Below are positions 54,612 to 61,826 of a DNA stretch of 64,000 bases, in pieces. Origin of the DNA: Devosia sp. SD17-2 (GTDB lineage: Bacteria > Pseudomonadota > Alphaproteobacteria > Rhizobiales > Devosiaceae). The notes under the pieces are model-generated. The model ran no database searches, was not told where the DNA came from, and worked only from the letters and a program-made list of their open reading frames with translations. Location of the stretch: NCBI RefSeq assembly GCF_029201565.1, contig NZ_CP104002.1, forward strand, positions 2,931,001 through 2,995,000, written 5' to 3'. How positions within the stretch are numbered: position 1 is the stretch's first letter; each line of letters begins with the position of its first letter. The position numbers and the translations under genes were made by a program.

Positions 54612-55777
54612 GCGGTTAGTTCCTGCTCAACCAGCGTCGCCCAGAAGCGGGCGCCGGTGGCGATGGCGTCATCATTGAAGTCGTAGCGCGTATTATGGTG
54701 CAGCGCCCCGTCCACCGCGGGGCCATTGCCCAGCCACACATAGGCCCCCGGCACTTCGGAGCCGAAGAAGGCGAAATCATCACCAGCCGTCGAAGGCGGG
54801 AAATCGGTCACCACCGGCCGCCCCGTCGCGGCCTGCGCCGCCTTCAGCGCCCGCGTGGTCGCGTCGGCATTGTTCACCACCGGCGGAATGCGCCGCAGGA
54901 AGTCATATTCCACCTCGATCCCGAAGGTCGCGGCAATGCCCCGCGCCACAATGCCGATCTCGGTCTCGAGCTGGTCGCGCACAGTCGCTGAATAAGCCCT
55001 CGCCGTACCGCCGATCCTGACGATATCCGGGATGACATTGAGCGCCTTGAAATCCCCGGCCTCCAGCGCGCAGGCGCTCACCACCGCCGGCTGCAGCGGA
55101 TCGACCACGCGCGCCACGATCGTATGGATGGCCGTCAGAAAATGCCCCGCCGCCGTTACGGCGTCGCGCCCCAGGTGCGGCTTTGCCCCGTGCGTCCCGA
55201 CGCCCTTGAATGTCACGGTCCAGCTGTCTGAAGACGCCAATTGCGGTCCGGCCACCACGGCCATCTCGTCCGTCGCCAGCCCCGGCATGTTGTGCAGGCC
55301 ATAAACTGCGTCGACCGGAAATTTGTCGAAAAAACCTTCTTCCACCATGGCCTTGGCGCCGCCGCGCCCTTCCTCGGCCGGCTGGAAGATGAAATGCACC
55401 GTGCCGGAGAAATTCTTCGTCCGCGCCAGATGCCGCGCTGCCGCCAGCAGCATCACCGTATGCCCGTCATGACCACAGGCATGCATCACGTTCGGCGTAT
55501 TGGATTTATAGGGCCGGTCCGCCATCTCCGGCATGGCCAGCGCGTCCATATCCGCACGCAGGGCAATCCGCCGTGTGCCGTCGCCCACCTTGAGCGTGCC
55601 AACAACGCCGGTCTTGCCCAGGCCCCGATGCACTTCGATCCCGGCCTCGGCCAGCTTCTCGGCCACGATGGCGCTGGTGCGCACTTCCTCAAAACCCAGT
55701 TCCGGGTTGGCATGGAAATCGCGCCGCAGCGCAATCATGTCATCAAGTTCAAAGGGATCGTTGCTGGCCGATTGCAT
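54608..55777 (-). CDS. M20-family amidohydrolase (hippurate/N-acyl-amino-acid hydrolase type)
   Basis: This 389-residue di-metal hydrolase has the metal-ligand motifs ALRADMDALAMPE, HACGHDGHTVMLLAAARHL (about residue 100) and FQPAEEGRGGAKAMVEEGF, with the dimerisation lid in between. It probably removes acyl or indole-acetyl/benzoyl groups from amino acids, but the substrate is not predictable. ATG 55777 (MQSASNDPFELDDMIALRRDF) is used. It is divergent from the phosphoribosyltransferase gene, 75 bp apart, and convergent with the nucleoside hydrolase. Confidence 0.88.
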   Translation of the reverse strand: MQSASNDPFELDDMIALRRDFHANPELGFEEVRTSAIVAEKLAEAGIEVHRGLGKTGVVGTLKVGDGTRRIALRADMDALAMPEMADRPYKSNTPNVMHACGHDGHTVMLLAAARHLARTKNFSGTVHFIFQPAEEGRGGAKAMVEEGFFDKFPVDAVYGLHNMPGLATDEMAVVAGPQLASSDSWTVTFKGVGTHGAKPHLGRDAVTAAGHFLTAIHTIVARVVDPLQPAVVSACALEAGDFKALNVIPDIVRIGGTARAYSATVRDQLETEIGIVARGIAATFGIEVEYDFLRRIPPVVNNADATTRALKAAQAATGRPVVTDFPPSTAGDDFAFFGSEVPGAYVWLGNGPAVDGALHHNTRYDFNDDAIATGARFWATLVEQELTA

Positions 55778-55852
55778 TGTTCTGTCCGTCTTGCCATAGC
55801 TCCACCCCTGCGCACCTTTGCCCCCAGCGGGCTGCACAATCAAGGATCAGGC

Positions 55853-56563
55853 ATGACTTTTGAGCCGCATGATTTCTGGCAGAGTTTTGCCCAGCCGGGC
55901 ACGTTCGAGGTTTCGCCGCCCGAAGGCCATGTCGGCTTCTATCCCGCCACCCTGCCCGATGGCCGGCAATTGCCCCTGCCGCTGCGCGTCCTGCCTGGTG
56001 ATGGCACAGCCGCCGTCTCCTCGCTGATCCTCAACCAGGCCAGCTTTGCCGTCGAGGATGGCCTCGCAACCGCGCTAGCCGAACTCCTCCGCCCCCTCGC
56101 GCCAGACGTCATCATCGGCGTGCCCACGCTCGGCCTGCCGCTCGCCTCCAACGTCGCCCGGCGTCTCGGGCACACGCGCATGGTCCCGCTCGGTACCTCG
56201 CGAAAATTCTGGTACCGCGACGAGCTCTCCGAGCCGCTCAAATCCATCACCAGCCCCGGTGCCGGCAAGACCATCTATATCGACCCGCGCATGCTGCCCC
56301 TGCTCGAAGGCAAGCGCATCGCGCTCATCGATGACGTCATCAGCACCGGCCAATCGATGGAGGCCGTCCTCCGCCTTCTCGGCCACGCTGATATCACGCC
56401 TGTCGCCATCGGCTGCGCCATGCTGCAGGGCAGCGCCTGGCGCACATCTCTTGCCCCCTGGCTTGACCGGATCATCGCCCCGCTGGCCACGCCGCGCTTC
56501 CGCAAGACGGACACAAATCGCTGGCTGCCCGACCAAAATACTTCAGAAAAATCACTAGGGTGA
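55853..56563 (+). CDS. Type I phosphoribosyltransferase-domain protein
   Basis: This 236-residue protein starts at ATG 55853 (AAGGAT upstream). It has the PRPP-binding motif RIALIDDVISTGQSMEA near residue 160 and the region DVIIGVPTLGLPLASNVARR, typical of type I PRTases of the xanthine/adenine class. An N-terminal extension of about 70 residues (FEVSPPEGHVGFYPATLPDG) precedes the fold. Neighbouring nucleoside hydrolase and deaminase genes suggest base salvage, but specificity is unknown. A strong terminator follows immediately. Confidence 0.85.
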   Translation: MTFEPHDFWQSFAQPGTFEVSPPEGHVGFYPATLPDGRQLPLPLRVLPGDGTAAVSSLILNQASFAVEDGLATALAELLRPLAPDVIIGVPTLGLPLASNVARRLGHTRMVPLGTSRKFWYRDELSEPLKSITSPGAGKTIYIDPRMLPLLEGKRIALIDDVISTGQSMEAVLRLLGHADITPVAIGCAMLQGSAWRTSLAPWLDRIIAPLATPRFRKTDTNRWLPDQNTSEKSLG

Positions 56564-56569
56564 ATGAAT

Positions 56570-56594
56570 TGCCCCCATCGGCTGGGGGCATTTT
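56570..56594 (+). terminator. Intrinsic terminator of the PRTase gene
   Basis: TGCCCCCA (56570-56577) pairs with TGGGGGCA (56583-56590) around TCGGC, then TTTT. It lies 6 bp after the stop. Confidence 0.85.
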
Positions 56595-56740
56595 CGTCGA
56601 TATTTCAGTACCCCCGCCAAAACAGGGTTTCTGGCCCCTTAAACGGGTCAATAAAATTGCACCGCGCGTCCCAACTGCCCCTGAATTCCTGATCGATATC
56701 ACCAGACCCAGGCAAGAAATGCTTTGGGGTGATTTCAATC

Positions 56741-58636
56741 ATGTCGGCAGTAGTCCGCGTCCTCTCTTCGGGTACCAAGTTCATCGACGATCTTCTGGCC
56801 TCCCGCAAATGGGACGCCGATACCATGACCTTCGGTTTCTCTCAGTCCACATCCGTTTATTCGGCCAGCTATGGCCGCGGCGAAACCAAGAGCTTTGCCG
56901 CACTCAGCAGCAGCCAGCAGAAGGCCGCCAATGACGCCTTCCAGATGTGGGACGAGCTGATCGCCCTCGACCTCAAGCAGACCGGCGCCGCCGATGCCGA
57001 CATTCGTCTCGGCGTCTCCACCATGCCCAAGACGGCCTGGGCCTACACCCCCTCCGAGTCCGCGCAGGGCGGCGACGTCTGGCTGGGCACCACCTATCTT
57101 TCCTCTCCCGCCAAGGGCAATTACGCCTATCTCACCATCATGCACGAGATCGGCCACGCGCTCGGCCTGTCGCATCCCCACGAGACCTCCACGCTTGGCG
57201 CTGCCGCCGCGCATGACCACGATCACGATCATGATCACGGCGACGACGATCATCAGCACGCCAACGCCTCTGGCGGCAGCTCTGCCGCTCGGACCAGCAT
57301 CACAGCGACGGCCATCGACGCCATGGCGCACACGATCATGAGCTACCGCTCGTTTGAAGGGCAGTCGATCTCGGTCGGCTACACCAACGAGACCTTTGGC
57401 TACGCCCAATCCCCGATGGTGCGCGACATCGCCGCCATGCAATATCTCTACGGCGCCAATTACAGCACTCGCGCGACCGACACAGTCTATCGCTGGAGCG
57501 AAACCACCGGCGAAAAATTCATCAACGGCGTCGGCCAGGGCGCGCCCGGCTCCAACAAGGTCTTTGAAGCCATCTGGGATGGCGGCGGCCGCGACACCTT
57601 TGATTTTTCGCAATATTCCACCGATCTGCGCATCGATCTGACACCCGGCGGCTGGTCGAGCTTCGGCAACAACCAGCGTGCCCATCTGGGCAATGGCCAG
57701 TCGGCCCCCGGCAATGTCGCCGTCGCCCTGCTGCACGAAAACAATCCGCTGGCCCTCATCGAAAACGCCATCGGCGGTCGCGGCAACGACATGATCATCG
57801 GCAACGGCGCCGACAGTGTCCTCGTCGGTGGTGCGGGCAACGATACGCTCAATGGCGGCGCCGGTCGCAATCTCCTCGTCGGCGACAGCCTCGGCCAGGA
57901 ACTCTCGCTGATCGGCCTCAACATTCGCGATTTTCTCACCGTCACCCTGCCCAGCGCCCCGACGCAGGCCGGCAATGACATCCTCATCGGCGGCGAGCAC
58001 AACGACATCTTCATTCCCGGCTTCGGCCGCAATGAGGTGCGCGGCGGCGCTGGCACAGATACGCTCGCCCTTGACCTCTCGCTGAAGGCCCTGAAAATTT
58101 CGGGCGACCCGAACGGCGTGATGAACATCGTCTATGACGGCGGCAGCGTCGCCCTCAGCGGCGTCGAAATCCTCGCCATCAAGGACGGCATCTTCTCGCT
58201 GGTCGGCCCGATCGCCGAGCTGGGCGAACGCCAGTTCGTCGACGAAATCACCCTGCTCTATCGCGCCGGCCTCGGTCGCGACCTCGACGCTGGTGGCCTC
58301 GACTTCTGGTTCTCCGCCCTTTCCAACGGCACCGATCTCGACCGCATGGCGCTCAGCCTCATCGACAGCCCGGAATTCGCCGACCGGTTCGGCACGCCCG
58401 AAACCCTGGGCGACGATGAATTCGTCTCCATCCTCTACAAGAACGTTCTTGGCCGCGACGGCGAAGCCGAGGGTATCGCCTTCTGGCAGGACCAGATCGC
58501 CAATGGCGCCGGCCGCGCGGACCTGCTCATGTCCTTCGCCTACAGCGAAGAAAACCGCGCCCTGGCCTTCGGCAATGGCGATGGCGTCGAACTCATCGCC
58601 GTCGCTCACGCCCAGTGGGCCCAGCTCTGGAGCTAA
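56741..58636 (+). CDS. Serralysin-like M10 metalloprotease with RTX repeats and DUF4214
   Basis: This is a probable secreted zinc protease of 631 residues. It has the metzincin motif HEIGHALGLSHP (about 135-146) and the Met-turn IMSYRSF (about 199). An RTX beta-roll segment (GGRGNDMIIGNG, VGGAGNDTLNGGAGRN) lies near 345-385, and a C-terminal DUF4214 domain (LLYRAGLGRDLDAGGLDFW and ILYKNVLGRDGEAEGIAFW) at about 510-610. There is no Sec signal; RTX proteases leave via a type I system, but none is encoded nearby. Between the zinc motif and the Met-turn is an unusual His/Asp tract (HDHDHDHDHGDDDHQH, about 158-173). ATG 56741 is preferred over GTG 56729. Confidence 0.88.
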   Translation: MSAVVRVLSSGTKFIDDLLASRKWDADTMTFGFSQSTSVYSASYGRGETKSFAALSSSQQKAANDAFQMWDELIALDLKQTGAADADIRLGVSTMPKTAWAYTPSESAQGGDVWLGTTYLSSPAKGNYAYLTIMHEIGHALGLSHPHETSTLGAAAAHDHDHDHDHGDDDHQHANASGGSSAARTSITATAIDAMAHTIMSYRSFEGQSISVGYTNETFGYAQSPMVRDIAAMQYLYGANYSTRATDTVYRWSETTGEKFINGVGQGAPGSNKVFEAIWDGGGRDTFDFSQYSTDLRIDLTPGGWSSFGNNQRAHLGNGQSAPGNVAVALLHENNPLALIENAIGGRGNDMIIGNGADSVLVGGAGNDTLNGGAGRNLLVGDSLGQELSLIGLNIRDFLTVTLPSAPTQAGNDILIGGEHNDIFIPGFGRNEVRGGAGTDTLALDLSLKALKISGDPNGVMNIVYDGGSVALSGVEILAIKDGIFSLVGPIAELGERQFVDEITLLYRAGLGRDLDAGGLDFWFSALSNGTDLDRMALSLIDSPEFADRFGTPETLGDDEFVSILYKNVLGRDGEAEGIAFWQDQIANGAGRADLLMSFAYSEENRALAFGNGDGVELIAVAHAQWAQLWS

Positions 58637-58658
58637 TGCGTAAGGCAGCCCAGCACTC

Positions 58659-58695
58659 AACCCAAAGGCGCCCCACGGCGCCTTTGGGTTTTTTA
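58659..58695 (+). terminator. Intrinsic terminator of the protease gene
   Basis: AACCCAAAGGCGCC pairs perfectly with GGCGCCTTTGGGTT around CCAC, followed by TTTTTAT. It lies 23 bp after the stop. Confidence 0.93.
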
Positions 58696-58724
58696 TATCC
58701 ACTCCCCCCGCCCAACGCACCGCC

Positions 58725-58797
58725 GTCATTGCCCGACTTGTTCGGGCAATCCACCTTCGCCCATGCGTGAATGGATCACCCGGACCATCCGGGTGAT
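58725..58797. repeat. Paired REP-like palindromes (BIME-like), intact copy
   Basis: Two palindromes of one family are separated by 22 bp. GTCATTGCCCGA-CTTGT-TCGGGCAATCC fills 58725-58752, and ATCACCCGG-ACCAT-CCGGGTGAT fills 58775-58797. The same pair recurs in inverse order at 60385-60443 plus 61580-61595, where one member is split by the IS110 element. This lies inside the 407-bp gene-free stretch 58637-59043, which also holds a C/G-rich palindrome near 58865-58895 and the promoter of the next gene. Confidence 0.8.
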
Positions 58798-59043
58798 GAC
58801 GATGGAACTGCGCTCAGTAGGCGCCAAAGATCCCCCGTGTGCAAAAGCCCATCGCCGCCTGCGTCTCCCTCCCCCTTGTGGGGAGGGACCGAGGGAAGGG
58901 GGGTACGGGAGCCCCGCCCCATAAACTCCTGCGACCACACCCAATTCCCCGAATAAATCATACTTCTGGCGCTCAACCTCTGGCCGGAAATCGATATTGT
59001 CGCTAGATTGCGGCTTTCCCGATTTTGCGAGCAGTGATCACCG

Positions 59044-60345
59044 ATGGATGCTAGCGCCGTTTTCGCCCGTTTTGTCGCTCTAGTCGGTTCCGTGGCCGTC
59101 GCCATTCGCCATTCGAGCGATGGTCCGCGCCCGCCCGCCTATGGCCTCAAGCCCACTATTCCCGGCCCCAAGCCGCAGGGCGCCATCCCGACGCTCAAGA
59201 TGCCGACCGCCAAGGGCTGGGAAAACCGACGCACGCCGGTCGCAGCACCGGGCCTTAGGGTCAACGCCTTTGCCACTGGCCTCACCCATCCGCGCCAGGT
59301 GTATATCCTCCCGAACGGCGATGTTCTCGTGGCCGAATCCATGGGCGAGTCGGGCAATCCCAAGACGGTGTTCGACCATGCCATGACAGCGACGATGAAG
59401 CGCGCGCGCGCCTCGGGCGAAAGCCCCAATCGCATCATCCTGCTGCGCGATGCCGATGGTGACGGGGTCGCCGAAGTGCGCCACGTCCTCCTCGAAAACG
59501 TGCGACAGCCCTATGGCATGGTGTTCCTCAACGACACGCTCTATGTCGGCGCCAGCGATGCCCTCCTGGCCTTCCCCTATGAGCTGGGCCAGACCAAAAT
59601 CACCGCTCAGGGCCGCAAGCTGATGAGCATGAAGCCGGGCGGCCACTGGACGCGCAATCTCATTGCCAACAAGGACGGCACCAAGATTTATGTCGCCGTG
59701 GGCTCGCTCAGCAATATCGGCGATGCCGGCATGGAAGCCGAGATCGACCGCGCCTGCATCTTTGAATATGACATCGCGGCTGGTACGCACCGCCTCTTTG
59801 CCGGCGGCCTGCGCAATCCGGTCGGCATGGCCTGGGAGCCCACCACCCAGACGCTGCACACCGTGGTCAATGAGCGCGACGGTCTCGGCGACGAAACTCC
59901 GCCAGATTACCTCACTTCCGTCGTCGACGGCGGCTTTTACGGCTGGCCCTATTGCTACTGGGACCGCACCATCGACGAGCGCGTGCCCCAGGACGCAGGC
60001 AAGGTTGCCGTCGCCCTGCAGCCCGATTTCGCGCTTGGTGGCCACACCGCTTCGCTCGGCCTCTGCTGGCTGCCCGAAGGCGCCCTGCCCGGCTATCCTG
60101 CCGGCATGGCCATCGGCCAGCACGGCTCGTGGAACCGCAGCAAGCTCTCGGGCTACAAGCTGACCTTCGTCGCGTTCGAGAACGGCAAGCCGGTCGGCAT
60201 GCCGCGCGACATCCTCACCGGATTCCTCTCGCCCGACGAGAGCCACTCCTACGGCCGCCCCGTCGGCGTCGCCCACGCCGCTGACGGCTCCGTGCTCATG
60301 GCCGACGACGTCGGCGACGTCATCTGGCGCGTCACCGGCGCGTGA
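59044..60345 (+). CDS. Sorbosone-dehydrogenase-like PQQ-type beta-propeller protein
   Basis: This 433-residue protein has a hydrophobic N-terminus (MDASAVFARFVALVGSVAVA), either a weak signal or an anchor. A six-bladed glucose/sorbosone-dehydrogenase propeller follows: LTHPRQVYILPNGDVLVAES, IILLRDADGDGVAEV, RQPYGMVFLNDTLYVG, NLIANKDGTKIYVAVGS, FAGGLRNPVGMAWEP, GWPYCYWDRT. The fold is that of soluble quinoprotein aldose dehydrogenases, which oxidise sugars in the periplasm with PQQ. Substrate and cofactor use are inferred from family. No PQQ synthesis genes are present here. Confidence 0.83.
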   Translation: MDASAVFARFVALVGSVAVAIRHSSDGPRPPAYGLKPTIPGPKPQGAIPTLKMPTAKGWENRRTPVAAPGLRVNAFATGLTHPRQVYILPNGDVLVAESMGESGNPKTVFDHAMTATMKRARASGESPNRIILLRDADGDGVAEVRHVLLENVRQPYGMVFLNDTLYVGASDALLAFPYELGQTKITAQGRKLMSMKPGGHWTRNLIANKDGTKIYVAVGSLSNIGDAGMEAEIDRACIFEYDIAAGTHRLFAGGLRNPVGMAWEPTTQTLHTVVNERDGLGDETPPDYLTSVVDGGFYGWPYCYWDRTIDERVPQDAGKVAVALQPDFALGGHTASLGLCWLPEGALPGYPAGMAIGQHGSWNRSKLSGYKLTFVAFENGKPVGMPRDILTGFLSPDESHSYGRPVGVAHAADGSVLMADDVGDVIWRVTGA

Positions 60346-60384
60346 TTTCTTTGGGTGTGTGGGGGGCAAAATCCCTCCACCATC

Positions 60385-60443
60385 GTCATCACCCGGCTCG
60401 TCCGGGTGGTCCACCCAGCCACAAACTGGATTGCCCGGACAAG
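60385..60443. repeat. REP-like palindrome pair, left part of the copy split by IS110
   Basis: GTCATCACCCGG-CTCGT-CCGGGTGGTCC (60385-60411) is followed by the first half of a second palindrome, ATTGCCCGGACAAG (60430-60443). Its other half, CCGGGCAATGAC, resumes at 61585, beyond the IS. It is the same two-palindrome unit as at 58725-58797, in the opposite orientation. Confidence 0.78.
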
Positions 60444-60455
60444 CAACCGTGGACA

Positions 60456-61397
60456 TCACTGTTGGAATGCCGGTTCCTGTCGGGCGATGGCGTTGAGGAT
60501 TGTGATGAGTTTTCTCACCGTTGCGATCATGGCGAGTTTGAAGGGTTTTCCGCGCAGGCGCAGTCTTTGATAGAAGCCGCCGAGAACGGGGTCTTTCACC
60601 TTGATGGCGCTGAGCACGGCCATGTAGGCGATATCGCGCAGATGTTTTCGTCCGCCAAGACAGCGGCCGTTGCGATCCGATGCGCCCGATTGGCGGGCAT
60701 AAGGGGCAACGCCGATGAGTGCTGCGGCCACCTTGGCGGAGACCTTGCCGAGCTCGGGCATGTCGGCCAGTAAGGCGATCGCCAGAACCGGACCGACGCC
60801 GGTCACCTGCCGCAGCCGCGCCTGGCGCTGCTGGAGCTGGCGATTGTCGGCGAGAAGGGCAGTGATGGCCGCTTCGATGCGTTTGATCTCCAGGGCGATG
60901 GCCGCCAGACGCTCCTCGATCAGGCTGCGCACAAGCGGCTCGTCGATGGTATCGAGCTGACTGACAAGGCCGCTCTTTTCCGCAACGATCCGCCGCCGAT
61001 GGGCTGTGAACGCGCTCAGCCTTTGTCGGATCGGATCAGACACATAAGGGGTCAAGCTGGCGCGCACGGCCTGCAGATAACGCGCGATCAGAGCGGCATC
61101 GATCTTGTCGGTTTTGGCCAATTGGCCGATACCCCGCGCGTAACTGCGGATCCGCGCCGGGGCTAGAACATGCACTTCAAGGCCAGCGGCATGCAGGCTC
61201 TCGGCCACGCGGGCTTCATAGCCTCCCGAGGCTTCGAGCCCGATGGCCAACGGCCCCAGTCTGGCCAGGCGCTGCGTCAGCTCGGCGAGCGCCTCCGGTC
61301 CAGTGCTGCAACGCCAGGATTTGCCAGCGGGATGGGTATGAACGTCCAGATGCGTCTTGGAAACGTCGATGCCAACGAAGAGGGTGTCGTGTATCAT
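60456..61397 (-). CDS. IS110-family transposase (DEDD serine recombinase)
   Basis: This RNA-guided recombinase has 313 residues. The N-terminal RuvC-like domain shows the DEDD set: Asp11 (VGIDVSKTHLDVH), Glu55 (AIGLEASGGYE), Asp97 and Asp100 (AKTDKIDAALIARY). A coiled-coil region follows at about 150-195 (RLAAIALEIKRIEAAITALL). The C-terminal Tnp domain carries TGVGPVLAIALLADMPELG and the putative nucleophile Ser237 in YARQSGASDRNG. These positions match those described for IS621 (Asp11, Glu60, Asp102, Asp105, Ser241). The start ATG 61397 lies behind GGGAGCAAGG, a sequence that is also the 3' arm of the donor-loop stem in the presumed bridge RNA. Confidence 0.93.
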   Translation of the reverse strand: MIHDTLFVGIDVSKTHLDVHTHPAGKSWRCSTGPEALAELTQRLARLGPLAIGLEASGGYEARVAESLHAAGLEVHVLAPARIRSYARGIGQLAKTDKIDAALIARYLQAVRASLTPYVSDPIRQRLSAFTAHRRRIVAEKSGLVSQLDTIDEPLVRSLIEERLAAIALEIKRIEAAITALLADNRQLQQRQARLRQVTGVGPVLAIALLADMPELGKVSAKVAAALIGVAPYARQSGASDRNGRCLGGRKHLRDIAYMAVLSAIKVKDPVLGGFYQRLRLRGKPFKLAMIATVRKLITILNAIARQEPAFQQ

Positions 61398-61399
61398 GA

Positions 61400-61560
61400 C
61401 CTTGCTCCCAGGCTTGTGGTGCGGGCAACAGCCCGATCAACCGTTCGGGGTCAAAGGGAGCAGACAGGGCCTTGCTCGTCCTCGGCTGTGACAAACCAGC
61501 CGGACAAAACGGCCTCCTGACTGCATCAGCCGGGATGCGCAACCCGGCTGATGCCACCAC
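61400..61560 (-). ncRNA. Predicted bridge RNA of the IS110 element
   Basis: Read on the minus strand, a perfect 12-bp hairpin comes first (GCATCAGCCGGG/CCCGGCTGATGC, 61554-61523, 8-nt loop). The target loop follows, with TTGTCCGGCT (61507-61498) matching left target TTGCCCGGCT save one U-G wobble, and GGACGAG (61481-61475) complementary to core plus right target CTTGTCC with one wobble. Then comes the donor loop, closed by TGCTCCC/GGGAGCA (61462-61456 with 61409-61403). It holds ACGGTTG (61444-61438), equal to the element's end before the core, and CACAAG (61418-61413), complementary to core plus other end CTTGTG. The order matches the bridge RNA model. Transcript ends are estimated. Confidence 0.75.
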
Positions 61561-61660
61561 TAAAGCACAGATCCTCCACACAAGCCGGGCAATGACGGCG
61601 ACTTCGAGAGAGATGCGCGTCTACGCGCCCAGTCTCAGCCCCGAACCCTCAGCTCCTGCG

Positions 61661-61815
61661 CCTCCCTCCCCCTTGTCAGGGGCTTCGAGGCGACCGGAGG
61701 GATGATCGCTCCAGTGGAGCGATCATAGCCGAGAAGGCCATGAGAGCTGTGCTCGAATGGCGAAGCAAAGCTAGGCCGTAAGGCCGTAGCGGCGCTGAGG
61801 TGGGGGTACCTCCAC
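61661..61815. repeat. C/G-rich intergenic repeat, copy 4
   Basis: CTCCCTCCCCCTTGTCAGGG opens the element. It includes the dyad GATCGCTCCA-GTGGAGCGATC (about 61705-61725) and the module AGCAAAGCTAGGCCGTAAGG found also at about 52129. It ends GGTGGGGGTACCTCCACCCC. It fills the gap between the IS110 element and pbpC and has no coding support. Confidence 0.7.
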
Positions 61816-61826
61816 CCCAAAACCCC

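Larger units (their letters stand above)
60439..61585 (-). mobile_element. IS110-family insertion sequence inside a REP-like palindrome
   Basis: The element is about 1.14 kb. It is bounded by ACAAGC at 60439-60444 and again at 61580-61585; removing one copy and the intervening DNA restores a full palindrome. No terminal inverted repeats are evident, as is normal for IS110. It holds one transposase gene on the minus strand, with only 12 noncoding bases downstream but about 185 upstream. That is the layout of the IS110 group proper (bridge RNA in the left end) rather than of IS1111. Everything needed for activity appears present. Confidence 0.9.

Noticed and set aside
55241..56563. 440-codon frame suggesting an N-terminal extension of the phosphoribosyltransferase
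   Set aside because: The first 204 codons are antisense to the M20 amidohydrolase. ATG 55853 with AAGGAT gives the normal protein.
56735..58729. Very long minus-strand open frame (664 codons) opposite the metalloprotease
   Set aside because: It is the antisense shadow of a GC-rich gene. Its composition is Ala/Gly/Asp/Glu/Val-rich without domains, and the plus strand encodes a clear M10/RTX protein.
60372..60411. Palindrome read as a terminator for the sorbosone-dehydrogenase-like gene
   Set aside because: It lacks a T run and belongs to the REP-like family also found at 58775-58797 in a non-terminator context.
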